64,000 bases of DNA from Sphingobacteriia bacterium 28-36-52 (GTDB lineage Bacteria; Bacteroidota; Bacteroidia; Chitinophagales; Chitinophagaceae): the NCBI GenBank assembly GCA_002281575.1, contig NCGN01000003.1, forward strand, positions 62,001 to 126,000, read 5' to 3'. The position numbers and the translations under genes were made by a program. The notes beneath the pieces were generated by a model. It saw nothing but the letters and a program-made list of their open reading frames with translations, did not search any database and was not told where the DNA came from. This document shows, in pieces, positions 52,680 to 61,908 of the stretch. Within the stretch, counting starts at the first letter, position 1; every line of letters begins with the position of its first letter.

Positions 52680-53876
52680 ATGCAAAAACGTACAGACAAC
52701 TTCAGCAAATTTGCCGAAAAGAAAAAAGGCGCTGCCATTAAAGAAGCCTATCGCCAAGAAAAAAGAAAGAACAAAGCAGATGCAAGAGCTGCGGGCGAAG
52801 AAATGAGGGCAAGAAAAAAAGCAAAAGCTCGTGGAGAAGAATACATAGATCCAAAGAAAATTGCTGCACCACCAAGAGAATCAGCTCATACTAAATCGGC
52901 TCCATCTGACAAACCTACTAGCCGAGCAGGAAGACCAGTAAGCGCAGCAAAAGGACCAGGTAGACCAGCAGCAGCCGGCTCAGTAAAACCCGCAGCAGGA
53001 TCATATAAAGCATTCAAAAACGAAAAAGGCGGCAGCCAATTCAATAAGGCTGGCAAACCAGCTAAGGCAACTTACCCAGGCAATCCAATGGATGCCGATA
53101 AAAAAGATGCCACTACAAGAGAGTCTTTAATCCCCCTTAATAAATATGTGGCGCATTCAGGTGTTTGTGGAAGAAGAGAAGCGGCTGAATTGGTTAAAGA
53201 AGGTAAAGTAACCGTGAATGGAGATAAAATTTTTGAACCTGGTTACAAAGTTTCTCAGGCAGATAAAATTTTAGTGAAAGGGAAACCCATTTTTTTACAA
53301 CGTAATTCGGTCTATATTTTATTGAATAAACCCAAAGATTATTTAACCACTGCAAGCGATCCGCAAGGAAGAAAAACAGTGCTTGATTTAATCAAGGGTG
53401 CTACACCAGAAAGAGTATATCCTGTTGGAAGATTGGATAGAAATACTACCGGTGTTTTGTTGTTAACCAACGATGGTGAATTAGCGCAAAAGCTGACTCA
53501 TCCTTCATTTGAAGTAAAGAAAATTTATGAGGTAACCCTTGACAAACCAGTTACTAAAAAAGATTTAGATTCTATAGTAAGTGGCATCACTTTAGAAGAT
53601 GGGTTTGTTGCTGCAGATTCTGTTGGATATGCCGATAGCAAAAGTAAGAATGTGGTAGGCATAGAAATTCATAGTGGTAGAAATAGAATCGTACGTAGAA
53701 TTTTTGAACACTTAGGATACGATGTTAAAGCATTAGATAGAGTAATGTTTGCCAATCTTACCAAGAAAAATGTAGAGAGAAGTAAGTGGCGTTTTTTAAA
53801 CGATAAAGAAGTGCGTTTACTTAAATTCATGAACAAATCTTTTCTTAGAAAAAACAAGTCAGAAGTAAACGCATGA
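52680..53876 (+). CDS. RsuA/RluB-family rRNA pseudouridine synthase with long basic N-terminal extension
   Basis: A 398-residue protein. The first about 150 residues are low-complexity and rich in Lys, Arg, Ala, Gly and Pro (KKKGAAIKEAYRQEKRKNKA, RPVSAAKGPGRPAAAGS), probably disordered and RNA-binding. The S4 domain follows (IPLNKYVAHSGVCGRREAAE, about 155-215), then the catalytic domain with GRLDRNTTGVLLLTNDGE, whose Asp is the nucleophile, and SGRNRIVRRIFEHLGYDV. It overlaps the next pseudouridine synthase gene by 4 bases. RluB-like activity on 23S rRNA is likely but not certain. Confidence 0.93.
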   Translation: MQKRTDNFSKFAEKKKGAAIKEAYRQEKRKNKADARAAGEEMRARKKAKARGEEYIDPKKIAAPPRESAHTKSAPSDKPTSRAGRPVSAAKGPGRPAAAGSVKPAAGSYKAFKNEKGGSQFNKAGKPAKATYPGNPMDADKKDATTRESLIPLNKYVAHSGVCGRREAAELVKEGKVTVNGDKIFEPGYKVSQADKILVKGKPIFLQRNSVYILLNKPKDYLTTASDPQGRKTVLDLIKGATPERVYPVGRLDRNTTGVLLLTNDGELAQKLTHPSFEVKKIYEVTLDKPVTKKDLDSIVSGITLEDGFVAADSVGYADSKSKNVVGIEIHSGRNRIVRRIFEHLGYDVKALDRVMFANLTKKNVERSKWRFLNDKEVRLLKFMNKSFLRKNKSEVNA

Positions 53877-54583
53877 GCATTGATATCATAGTAGAAACAG
53901 CCGATTTTGTTGCAGTAAACAAACCTTCAGGCTTATTGAGTATTCCCGATAGAATGGGCGTAGAAAAGTCTTTAAAAGACCTATTAAAACAACGGTACGG
54001 AAATATTTATACGGTCCATCGTTTAGATAGAGATACCAGTGGCATTATCATTTTTGCCAAACACGAAGAATCACATAAAGCCCTCTCCCAACTTTTTGAA
54101 AGCAGGGAAATGGAAAAATTTTATCTGGGATTAGTGAATGGTCAAATGATGAACCCGAGTGGAAGCATTGATGCTGCTATTATGGAACATCCTGGGAAAA
54201 CCACTAAAATGATGACTCATGTAAAAGGCAAACCATCTTTAACTGATTATGAAGTGGTAGAACAATTTAGGTTGTTTTCGTGGGTACGTTTTCAAATACA
54301 TACAGGAAGAACACACCAAATTAGGGTGCATATGCAGCATATTGGACATAGCATTGTTTGCGATGAAATATACGGAGACGCCAAACCCATTTTGCTCTCT
54401 ACAATCAAAAAGAATTTTAAATTGGCAAAAGTAGCTGAAGAAGAAAAACCAATTTTGTCAAGATTGGCTTTGCATTCTTTCCAATTGAATTTTACTTACA
54501 ATGAAATTGCTTATCAATTGGAAGCACCATTGCCAAAGGACCTTAGAGCAGTGTTACAACAATTAAAAAAATGGAAAGGGTAA
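53873..54583 (+). CDS. RluA-family pseudouridine synthase
   Basis: A 236-residue enzyme with the RluA signature VHRLDRDTSGIIIFAK at about 48-63, including the catalytic Asp, then QIHTGRTHQIRVHMQHIGHS at about 141-160. There is no S4 domain, so it is of the short RluA/RluC-like type. Its ATG overlaps the stop of the RluB-like gene as ATGA, so the two are translated together. The target uridine cannot be deduced. It ends 3 bases before a convergent amidohydrolase gene. Confidence 0.92.
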   Translation: MSIDIIVETADFVAVNKPSGLLSIPDRMGVEKSLKDLLKQRYGNIYTVHRLDRDTSGIIIFAKHEESHKALSQLFESREMEKFYLGLVNGQMMNPSGSIDAAIMEHPGKTTKMMTHVKGKPSLTDYEVVEQFRLFSWVRFQIHTGRTHQIRVHMQHIGHSIVCDEIYGDAKPILLSTIKKNFKLAKVAEEEKPILSRLALHSFQLNFTYNEIAYQLEAPLPKDLRAVLQQLKKWKG

Positions 54584-54586
54584 TGG

Positions 54587-55858
54587 TTATTGTTTAAATA
54601 CTTTGCCACCTTTCATTACAAATTGTACCCGGCTCATACTGCTGACATCTTGTTGAGGATTACCTTCTACAGCAATAATATCGGCCATTTTTCCCTTTTC
54701 AATACTTCCAATGCTGTCGTCTCCTAATAAGTCGGCAGCATTCACGGTTGCACATTTAATGGCTTCTAAAATAGGCATACCCACTTCGGTCATGTATTGA
54801 AATTCCATCCAATTTTTTCCATGTGCATATACACCTGCATCGGTACCAAATGCAATTTTTACCCCTTTCTTATAAGCTTTTGCAAAAGTGCCCTGAATAA
54901 AGTTTCCTATTACTAAAGCTTTGGCTTTTACAATATCCGGATAGTAGCCAGGTTTTTTGGCAGAGTCTGCAGTTGATTTACCTGCTACAATAGTAGGTAC
55001 TAAATAAGTCCCTTTTTCTTTCATTAAATCCATTACTTCTTCAGACATATAACTACCATGTTCAATGGAATGTACTCCACCTAAAACGGCTCTTTTCATA
55101 CCTTCTGCACCATGTGCATGCGCAGCCACTTTAAAGCCATAATCATTGGCAGTTTGAACTATTGCTTTTATTTCTTCAATGCTAAATTGAGCCCCACTGC
55201 CATCTTTGGCCATACTTAATACACCGCCAGTTGCGGTAATTTTAATTAGGTCTGCTCCATCTTTATACCGTTGACGTACTGCTTTTGCGGCGTCTTCGAC
55301 ACTATTTACTACTCCGTCTCTTGGACCAGGATCACCCATTAAATCTTTTCTATAATTATTGGTGGGATCAGCATGCCCTCCAGTGGAAGCCAAAGATTTT
55401 CCAGCAGTATACACACGAGGTCCAACAACCCAACCTTTATTGATGGCATTTCTTAATGCAATATTTACATTGGTGCCCCCTAAATCTCTAACTGCAGTAA
55501 ATCCACTCATTAAGGTTTTTTCAGCAAACATGACCGATTGAAATGCATAATCTGCAGGGTTAAAAGTAAATCCGTTTAAATAATTAGCTGGTCCGGTTTC
55601 CGATTCCAAATGCACATGCATATCAATTAAGCCTGGCATGACTGTTAACTTCTTTAAATCAATCACGGTACTACCATTAGTAGCAGCAGTATACCCTTTT
55701 TGAACTTCAACAATCTTATTCCCTTCTACAACAATAGTCATTGCAGGTAGTTGAGTTGCGTTTTTTACATCAATCAATTGACCACAATGAATCAATGTTC
55801 GTTGTGCCATTACTGTATTGCCGATTAATAAAATTGCAGCCAAAAAGTATTTACGCAT
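54587..55858 (-). CDS. Exported amidohydrolase (imidazolonepropionase-like / Xaa-Pro dipeptidase type)
   Basis: A 423-residue metal hydrolase with signal peptide MRKYFLAAILLIGNTVMAQ. The metal ligands are in VMPGLIDMHVHLESETG (HxH), LIKITATGG with a likely carboxylated Lys, VAAHAHGAEG, HSIEHGSYM and IAFGTDAGVYAHG. The C-terminal end returns to the composite barrel (GKMADIIAVEGNP). Exported members of this family cleave dipeptides or cyclic amides in the periplasm. It appears complete and monocistronic. Confidence 0.92.
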   Translation of the reverse strand: MRKYFLAAILLIGNTVMAQRTLIHCGQLIDVKNATQLPAMTIVVEGNKIVEVQKGYTAATNGSTVIDLKKLTVMPGLIDMHVHLESETGPANYLNGFTFNPADYAFQSVMFAEKTLMSGFTAVRDLGGTNVNIALRNAINKGWVVGPRVYTAGKSLASTGGHADPTNNYRKDLMGDPGPRDGVVNSVEDAAKAVRQRYKDGADLIKITATGGVLSMAKDGSGAQFSIEEIKAIVQTANDYGFKVAAHAHGAEGMKRAVLGGVHSIEHGSYMSEEVMDLMKEKGTYLVPTIVAGKSTADSAKKPGYYPDIVKAKALVIGNFIQGTFAKAYKKGVKIAFGTDAGVYAHGKNWMEFQYMTEVGMPILEAIKCATVNAADLLGDDSIGSIEKGKMADIIAVEGNPQQDVSSMSRVQFVMKGGKVFKQ

Positions 55859-55904
55859 AAAAGGATTTTTAGAAAGTTAAGCATTCTATACTGAACAAAA
55901 AAAA

Positions 55905-55922
55905 GCCCGGTAATTACCGGGC
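55905..55922 (-). terminator. Intrinsic terminator after the peroxiredoxin gene
   Basis: GCCCGGTAATTACCGGGC is a perfect 18-base palindrome. On the minus strand it is followed by a run of T (A-run at 55897-55904 on the plus strand). It ends the peroxiredoxin transcript 19 bases after its stop codon. Confidence 0.88.
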
Positions 55923-55941
55923 ATATTCAACAACTAAAAAA

Positions 55942-56577
55942 TTATTTATTTGGCTGTGGGGTATAACGCAAATATGGTTTTACTACGGTTACTCCTTTAG
56001 GGAATCGTTGTATTGCCTCTGCTGTGCTTACAGCAGGAACCACAATCACATCTTCGCCTTCTTTCCAATCAGCAGGTGTTGCTACGCTGTATTCTGCTGT
56101 GAGTTGCAAAGAATCAATTACCCGCAATACTTCATTGAAATTTCTACCAGTAGAAGCTGGATAAGTAATCATCAATTTTACTTTCTTGTCTGGCCCTATA
56201 ATGAACAAAGAACGAACCGTAAAAGTTTCAGAAGCATTTGGATGAATCATATCATAGGCATGAGAAATACTTCTGTCTTCGTCTGCTATTATTGGAAACT
56301 CAACCAGCGTGTGCTGGGTTTCATTGATGTCGCCAATCCATCCAGCATGTTTTGCTAAACTATCTACACTCAATGCCAAAACCTTTACATTGCGTTTTTT
56401 AAATGCTTCTTTTAGTGCAGCTGTTCTACCTAATTCTGTTGTACATACAGGTGTATAATCGGCAGGGTGAGAAAAAAGAACCCCCCAGCTATTGCCCAAA
56501 TACTCGTAAAAATCAATAGGACCAATACTGGTTTGTGCAGCAAAATTGGGAGCGATATCGCCAAGTCTTAAAGCCAT
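55942..56577 (-). CDS. 1-Cys peroxiredoxin (Prx6 type)
   Basis: A 211-residue peroxiredoxin. The peroxidatic Cys45 is in SHPADYTPVCTTELGR. No other Cys is present in the protein, so it works by the 1-Cys mechanism with an external reductant. The longer C-terminal part (ADWKEGEDVIVVPAVSTAEA and TVVKPYLRYTP) is typical of the Prx6 group. It reduces hydrogen peroxide and organic hydroperoxides. It stands alone between dinB and the amidohydrolase. Confidence 0.95.
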   Translation of the reverse strand: MALRLGDIAPNFAAQTSIGPIDFYEYLGNSWGVLFSHPADYTPVCTTELGRTAALKEAFKKRNVKVLALSVDSLAKHAGWIGDINETQHTLVEFPIIADEDRSISHAYDMIHPNASETFTVRSLFIIGPDKKVKLMITYPASTGRNFNEVLRVIDSLQLTAEYSVATPADWKEGEDVIVVPAVSTAEAIQRFPKGVTVVKPYLRYTPQPNK

Positions 56578-56635
56578 AATATTGAATTTAGAAAGCGAAT
56601 ATAGTATTTTCCTACTAATTTAGTAGACTAATAAA

Positions 56636-57817
56636 TTATCCTTTAGATGGGTTACCTTTTTCAGGAGACCTTACCGTCCTGGCTTTTTGCAAAGCGCTTT
56701 TGCCAAACTTATTTTTTACAGAATCAATCGCTTTATACAAATCCCCTTTTTTATCTGACTCATCAAACAATGAGCCTTGCAATACATGTGAAGTAAGTTC
56801 AGATAAACGAACGCCTAACAATCGAATAGGCTCCCCTTTTTTATAAAGCTTATGAAACAAGTCAATTGCTACAGGTATTAATTCATCATCTCGCAACGTA
56901 TAACTAATTGCTATTTGCTTTGAGGTGGTATCAAAATTGGGGTAACGAATTTTAACTGCAATACAACCAGTAAGTTTTCCATCTTGTCTTAATTCATACG
57001 CTACTTTTTCAGTCATTCTTACCAACTCACTAAACAAGAAGCCCTCATCTGTTTTATTTTCTTCAAAAGTATTTTCGGTAGAGATTGTTTTTGATTCGTG
57101 ATAAGGTTGAACAATTCCTTCATGAATTCCTTGTGATTTTTTCCAAAGATCTGCTCCTGATTTGCCTAATACTTTTTCTAAAAGAGCAATGGGCGTTTTA
57201 CTCAATTGCTCAATGGTATAAATGCCCATTTGGTTCAACTTTGTATGCATGGATTCTCCAACACCAGAAAATTTATTGACCCGTAGTGGTGCTAAAAATT
57301 CTTTTTCCATTCCTGGCTGTACAAATAAATAGCCATTGGGTTTGGCTTCATCTGTAGCAATTTTAGCAATCATTTTATTACTGGCCAATCCAAATGAAAT
57401 GGGCAAGCCAGTTGTCTCTATGATTTCATTGCGTAAATCAATCGTCCATTGGTATGGATCAAAAAATTTATCCATCCCCGTTAAGTCAATAAAGAACTCA
57501 TCAATAGATGCTTTCTCAAATAAGGGTGCTTTGGCTGCAATAATATCGGTTACCCATCTTGAATACCTAGTATACTCTCCACGTGTTCCTCGTACTAAAA
57601 TAGCATGTGGGCAAAGCTTCATGGCTGTTTTCATTGGCATGGCGCTTCTTACACCAAACTTACGTGCCTCGTAACTGCATGTAGTTACCACCCCTCTATC
57701 GGCACTTCCACCTACAATAACAGCCTTCCCTTTTAAGGTTGGATCATTCAGCATTTCTACACTCACAAAAAAGGAGTCTAAGTCTAAATGTGCAATATAT
57801 CGTTGCGGCGCTTGCAT
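56636..57817 (-). CDS. dinB: DNA polymerase IV (Y-family)
   Basis: A 393-residue translesion polymerase. The catalytic acidic residues are in HLDLDSFFVSVE (about 10-21) and KASIDEFFIDLT (about 101-112). The helix-hairpin-helix region is VNKFSGVGESMHTKLNQMGI, and the little-finger domain follows, ending with LLGVRLSELT. The C-terminal tail (QKARTVRSPEKGNPSKG) is basic and lacks an obvious clamp-binding QLxLF motif; QGSLFDE at about 352 may serve instead. It copies damaged DNA with low fidelity. No LexA-like box was recognised upstream. Confidence 0.94.
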   Translation of the reverse strand: MQAPQRYIAHLDLDSFFVSVEMLNDPTLKGKAVIVGGSADRGVVTTCSYEARKFGVRSAMPMKTAMKLCPHAILVRGTRGEYTRYSRWVTDIIAAKAPLFEKASIDEFFIDLTGMDKFFDPYQWTIDLRNEIIETTGLPISFGLASNKMIAKIATDEAKPNGYLFVQPGMEKEFLAPLRVNKFSGVGESMHTKLNQMGIYTIEQLSKTPIALLEKVLGKSGADLWKKSQGIHEGIVQPYHESKTISTENTFEENKTDEGFLFSELVRMTEKVAYELRQDGKLTGCIAVKIRYPNFDTTSKQIAISYTLRDDELIPVAIDLFHKLYKKGEPIRLLGVRLSELTSHVLQGSLFDESDKKGDLYKAIDSVKNKFGKSALQKARTVRSPEKGNPSKG

Positions 57818-57896
57818 AATATTAAAAGCAATATCACCCTTTTATGTGATGGATGTATATTTTAAATGAAGCTATTTTTGTAGTAAATTAATTTAA

Positions 57897-59327
57897 ATGA
57901 AAAAAGGGATTTTTACAGCGTTCTGTTGTTGGTGCGTGGTTTTGGCATCAGCACAATCCTTTGTTTTGTATAAAGAAGAAACTACTAAAGCAACTGCACC
58001 CTTAACTATTACAAAATCAGCTCTGGTAAAAGATATCCAATTTTGGAAAACAACCATTGAAGCAGCTCATGTTAATATGTACCATGCGGTAAGCAAAGAG
58101 TCGCTTATTCAATTAGAAAAAAAATTACTGGCCTCTCTGCCTAATACAGTGTCAATTAACCAAGCCATTTTAGTGATAGGAAAGTTGGCTGCAGCTTTAA
58201 ACGAAGGCCATCTAGGACTTCCTTCTGCAAAAATTGCTGATAGCTTATTTCAACAATCGCTTCGATTTCCTTTTTTAATAAAATCATCCAATCAAATTGG
58301 ATGGGAAGTGGAAATGGATTTAAGCAAGGAGCAATATTTAAAAAATGGGGGTACTATTTTAGCCATTAATGGAAAAAATATTACGAGCATTAATAAGCAA
58401 TACGGTGTGTATTTTGGTGGATTAACCAATTGGAAAAATCAGCAAGTAGCCACTTATATTAGAAAGCTTTTATTCTTACACGGAGTTAATAGTCCATATC
58501 ATATTACCGCTGTAAACGCAGAAGGAAAAAAGATGCAGTACAAAGTAGAAGGGTACAATCAGCAACAAGCTGATAGTATCAATAAAGCAATGGCATCAAT
58601 AAAAAGGACTCAAATAATTCCTTACAGCTTAGAAATATTGCCTGATTCAATTGCCTATATCCGTTACAATAATATGAGCAATGATCCTACTCATCCATTC
58701 ACCAAATTTTTGATAGAGAGTTTCACCAAAATACAATCTTCCCGAGCAAAAGGGCTCATCATTGATATTAGAGAAAACGGCGGAGGTAATTCTGCTTTAG
58801 CCGAATTAATGATCCCCTATTTTAGCAACAAGCCATATAGGTTTACTGCTGGTATGAAATGGAAAGTGAGTGAAGCCTATAAAAAATTTATGCTGGGTAG
58901 TCAAGGTGAAAAAGCAGGGCCTGCTTTTTACTTTACAATGCAAAACGGATCAGTCTATTTTTACGACAACAAATTATTAAAACAGCCACTAGAAACTCCA
59001 CTGCGCTTTAATGGTAAAACAGCGCTTTTAATTGGACCCAATACTTTCAGTAGCGCCAATATGTTTAGTGATGGAATTAAAACCTATCAATTGGCTAAGG
59101 TATTTGGTGCCCCAACTGCTGAACCAGGGAATGATTATGGAGAAATGTTCAATTTTATGTTGCCCTATAGTCAAATTATTGCTAGAGGCCCCAGTAAAAT
59201 GTTTTTCAGAGCCGATGGAAATGAAAAGGACAGCAATTCCATTCTACCTGATGTTTTAGTACTTCCTGTAAAAAATAAAGATGCTGTTGTAGACAAAGCC
59301 CGTGAATGGATTTTAGAAAAAAACTAA
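57897..59327 (+). CDS. Exported S41-family serine peptidase
   Basis: A 476-residue protein with signal peptide MKKGIFTAFCCWCVVLASAQ. The N-terminal helical part (about 40-110) is followed by a PDZ-like region (about 135-200) and the S41 tail-protease domain (about 235-470). The latter includes GLIIDIRENGGGNSALAELM and LLIGPNTFSSANMFSDGI with the likely catalytic Ser. The classical Lys partner is not obvious. TATTTTTG at 57873-57880 is a -7 match 17 bases before the ATG. It probably acts in the periplasm on peptides. Confidence 0.9.
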   Translation: MKKGIFTAFCCWCVVLASAQSFVLYKEETTKATAPLTITKSALVKDIQFWKTTIEAAHVNMYHAVSKESLIQLEKKLLASLPNTVSINQAILVIGKLAAALNEGHLGLPSAKIADSLFQQSLRFPFLIKSSNQIGWEVEMDLSKEQYLKNGGTILAINGKNITSINKQYGVYFGGLTNWKNQQVATYIRKLLFLHGVNSPYHITAVNAEGKKMQYKVEGYNQQQADSINKAMASIKRTQIIPYSLEILPDSIAYIRYNNMSNDPTHPFTKFLIESFTKIQSSRAKGLIIDIRENGGGNSALAELMIPYFSNKPYRFTAGMKWKVSEAYKKFMLGSQGEKAGPAFYFTMQNGSVYFYDNKLLKQPLETPLRFNGKTALLIGPNTFSSANMFSDGIKTYQLAKVFGAPTAEPGNDYGEMFNFMLPYSQIIARGPSKMFFRADGNEKDSNSILPDVLVLPVKNKDAVVDKAREWILEKN

Positions 59328-59336
59328 TACCCCCAT

Positions 59337-59861
59337 TTACAACCCTCTGTAAATATCTAGTAACCCATCGGGTAAAGTAACGTACACTTTTTGTGCAACA
59401 CGATCTATTTTATCTAAGGTTTCTGCGTGCAAAGGAATCAACGCTTCATTGCCTTCTAAAGTAACACGCAATAATACTTGATGCGGTTGCTCAATCACTT
59501 CTTCAATTGGTCCTAAATTTTCGTCTTCATCTGTTATTACTTCATAGCCCAACAAGGAGATGGGGGCATCTTTACCAGCTAGTTTTCTAAAGTCGGCATC
59601 TAATAACCAAACCGGTTTAGCTGTAAATCTTGCAGCTGCTTCCTTGCTATTCACTCCTTCTAATTTAATAAAGGTTTCTTCCTCGTCTTTTGCTTTTGCT
59701 GTTTCTAAAAAGTAGGGAATATAGGAGCCCTTTGTTTCTTCAACAAAAATGGCAGATGCTTCTTTTAAATTGGATTTTTTCCCTAGTGAATGTTTTAAAA
59801 TCAATTCACCCTTCACACCAAAAACGGCTACTAATTTTCCAATATGAATATATTCCTTCAT
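59337..59861 (-). CDS. rimM: 16S rRNA processing protein RimM
   Basis: A 174-residue ribosome maturation factor. The N-terminal RimM domain starts MKEYIHIGKLVAVFGVKGEL, and the PRC-barrel C-terminal domain contains SLLGYEVITDEDENLGPIEE, QHPHQVLLRV-like sequence and EALIPLHAETLDKIDRVAQK. It binds S19 during assembly of the 30S head. It lies downstream of rpsP with a hairpin in between, the usual rpsP-rimM pairing. Confidence 0.95.
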   Translation of the reverse strand: MKEYIHIGKLVAVFGVKGELILKHSLGKKSNLKEASAIFVEETKGSYIPYFLETAKAKDEEETFIKLEGVNSKEAAARFTAKPVWLLDADFRKLAGKDAPISLLGYEVITDEDENLGPIEEVIEQPHQVLLRVTLEGNEALIPLHAETLDKIDRVAQKVYVTLPDGLLDIYRGL

Positions 59862-59898
59862 GGGTGCAAGTTACAAAATGAATAGGGATAATGAAAAA

Positions 59899-59918
59899 GG
59901 GTCCAGCTAACTGGACCC
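59899..59918 (-). terminator. Terminator or attenuator between rpsP and rimM
   Basis: GGGTCCAG and CTGGACCC form a perfect 8-base stem around CTAA. On the minus strand it is followed by TTTTT. It lies 25 bases after the rpsP stop and 37 bases before the rimM start, so it should lower rimM expression relative to rpsP. Confidence 0.8.
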
Positions 59919-59943
59919 TTAAACAGATGTATGAATTTTACAA

Positions 59944-60417
59944 TTAAGCTTCTACAGGAGCTGATTCTTCAGCTGGGGCAGCAGACTCTTCTTGCTTTTC
60001 TTCTACTTTTTTAACTACAGGAACATATGCTCTTTTAGCAACTTGTTTGCTCTTGTGTTCGCTGTTTCTGCGAGTAATATTTTCCTCATGACTTGTATGC
60101 CATTCTTGGAATTTAGTCATTGCAGTTGCATCATCAAACAATCCTAATTTAACACCACGTAATAAGTGTTTTAGGTACAATACTCCTTTGAAAGAAAGGA
60201 TTCTGCGTACAGTGTCGGTTGGCTGAGCACCTTTGTTAAGCCACTCTAAAGCTTTTTGACGATCTAATTGAATGCTTGCAGGAACTGTTAATGGATTGTA
60301 AGTTCCAATTTTTTGGATGAACTTACCATCTCTTGGTGCACGAGCATCGGCTACTACTATAAAGTAGAAAGGACGCTTCTTACTTCCGTGTCTTTGAAGT
60401 CTCATTTTTACTGCCAT
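59944..60417 (-). CDS. rpsP: 30S ribosomal protein S16
   Basis: I choose the ATG at 60415-60417 ([20 protein letters not shown]), the conserved start of S16; the longer frame runs through the leader. The 157-residue protein has the S16 core ([40 protein letters not shown]). A C-terminal extension rich in Lys, Glu and Ala ([20 protein letters not shown]) follows, as is common in Bacteroidota. It has its own promoter just after ffh. Confidence 0.96.
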   Translation of the reverse strand: MAVKMRLQRHGSKKRPFYFIVVADARAPRDGKFIQKIGTYNPLTVPASIQLDRQKALEWLNKGAQPTDTVRRILSFKGVLYLKHLLRGVKLGLFDDATAMTKFQEWHTSHEENITRRNSEHKSKQVAKRAYVPVVKKVEEKQEESAAPAEESAPVEA

Positions 60418-60457
60418 GTTAAATAGAAATTTAAAGGCGTTATTAAATAGGGTTAAT

Positions 60458-60473
60458 CCCGGTAGAAACCGGG
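60458..60473 (-). promoter_or_regulatory. Hairpin at the 5' end of the rpsP leader
   Basis: CCCGGT and ACCGGG pair perfectly around a 4-base loop. The stem begins about 5 bases after the -7 element, so it would be the very 5' end of the mRNA, roughly 40 bases upstream of the start codon. It may protect the RNA or take part in S16 autoregulation. Confidence 0.5.
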
Positions 60474-60477
60474 AGCG

Positions 60478-60509
60478 CAAATTTAGGATATTCTAGATAA
60501 TTTTCCAAA
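60478..60509 (-). promoter_or_regulatory. rpsP promoter (TTTG-N20-TAAATTTG)
   Basis: On the minus strand TTTG at 60509-60506 and TAAATTTG at 60485-60478 are separated by 20 bases. Both elements match the Bacteroidota consensus exactly. It is the best promoter match I found in the window and lies just after the ffh stop codon. Confidence 0.75.
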
Positions 60510-60511
60510 GA

Positions 60512-61834
60512 TTAGCGTTTCATACCTGGAAAACGGCCCCCCATTGGCATATTATTCATCATTTTCATCATTTGTTTCATTTGCTCAAACTGCTTCATAA
60601 ACGCATTCACTTCCGTTAAATCTTTACCTGCCCCCTTGGCAATTCTGGCTCGTCTAGACGGAGTAAGGCTGTCGGGGTTGGCGCGCTCGTGCGGGGTCAT
60701 TGAACTAATCATGGCTTCAATCCCCTTAAACGCATCATCTTTTATATCAATATCTTTTACCGCTTTACCTACACCAGGAATCATCCCCATTAGGTCTTTC
60801 AGGTTACCCATTTTTTTAATTTGCTGTAACTGGTCTAAGAAATCTTGGAAATCAAATTGGTTTTTGCGAATTTTCTTCTCTAATTTCTTTGCTTCAACTT
60901 CATCAAACTGGGCCTGTGCTTTTTCTACTAATGTAGTAATATCACCCATTCCCAAAATTCGTTGTGCCATCCTTTCAGGGTAGAACACATCCAATGTTTC
61001 CATTTTCTCTCCACTACTAACAAACTTGATTGGCTTGTCTACGGTGTATTTAATAGAGAGGGCCGCACCACCTCTGGTATCGCCATCTAATTTGGTTAAT
61101 ACTACCCCGGTAAAGTTTAAGCGATCATTGAATGCTTTGGCCGTATTTACCGCATCCTGACCAGTCATTGAGTCTACCACAAACAATATTTCTGATGGAT
61201 TAACAGCCGCCTTAATATTGGCCACTTCATTCATCATTACTTCGTCTATTGCCAAACGACCGGCGGTATCTATTATTACTACATTCTTATTGGTTGCCTT
61301 GGCTTCTTTGATGGCATTTAATGCAATGGCTACGGCATCTTTATTATCGCGCTCACTGTAAACACTTACGCCAATTTGTTCTGCCAACACCGTTAACTGA
61401 TCAATAGCCGCAGGTCTATAAATATCTGCCGCTACCACCAATGGACTCTTGCCCTTTTTGGTTTTTAAATAATTGGCCAATTTTCCTGTGAAAGTGGTTT
61501 TACCACTACCTTGTAAACCAGCAATTAAAATAACAGCAGGCCTTCCTTCTATTTCAAAAACTGCTTCTTGCCCACCCATTAATTCGGTTAGTTCATCTTG
61601 AACAATTTTCACCATTAACTGGCCTGGGCTAATGGCATTCAGCACTTTTGCTCCAACTGCTTTGTCTTTTACTTTATCGGTAAATTCTTTGGCAATTTTA
61701 AAGTTTACGTCGGCGTCTAACAATGCCCTACGGATGTCTTTTACCGTGTTGGCAATATTGAGTTCATTAATTCTTGCTTCCCCTTTGAGGTTCTTAAACG
61801 CTGACTCTAATTTTTCTGATAAATTCTGAAACAT
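60512..61834 (-). CDS. ffh: Signal recognition particle GTPase Ffh
   Basis: A 440-residue SRP54 protein. The N domain (about 1-85) precedes the G domain with GLQGSGKTT (P-loop), DIYRPAAIDQL, VVIIDTAGR, TKLDGDTRGGAALS and the NG-interface. The M domain ends with the Met-rich MKQFEQMKQMMKMMNNMPMG, which binds SRP RNA and signal sequences. It targets ribosomes making membrane proteins. No SRP RNA gene was seen nearby. Confidence 0.97.
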   Translation of the reverse strand: MFQNLSEKLESAFKNLKGEARINELNIANTVKDIRRALLDADVNFKIAKEFTDKVKDKAVGAKVLNAISPGQLMVKIVQDELTELMGGQEAVFEIEGRPAVILIAGLQGSGKTTFTGKLANYLKTKKGKSPLVVAADIYRPAAIDQLTVLAEQIGVSVYSERDNKDAVAIALNAIKEAKATNKNVVIIDTAGRLAIDEVMMNEVANIKAAVNPSEILFVVDSMTGQDAVNTAKAFNDRLNFTGVVLTKLDGDTRGGAALSIKYTVDKPIKFVSSGEKMETLDVFYPERMAQRILGMGDITTLVEKAQAQFDEVEAKKLEKKIRKNQFDFQDFLDQLQQIKKMGNLKDLMGMIPGVGKAVKDIDIKDDAFKGIEAMISSMTPHERANPDSLTPSRRARIAKGAGKDLTEVNAFMKQFEQMKQMMKMMNNMPMGGRFPGMKR

Positions 61835-61862
61835 GATTACCCACTTATTGATGAACGAGGTG

Positions 61863-61894
61863 CAAATATACTAGCTTGGAGAATTTGTGGGCAA
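61863..61894 (-). promoter_or_regulatory. ffh promoter candidate (TTG-N21-TATATTTG)
   Basis: On the minus strand TTG (61894-61892) and TATATTTG (61870-61863) are 21 bases apart. The -7 element matches TAnnTTTG exactly and lies 28 bases before the ffh ATG. The spacing is at the upper end of the usual range. Confidence 0.5.
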
Positions 61895-61908
61895 TCCTTA
61901 TTTCCAAA

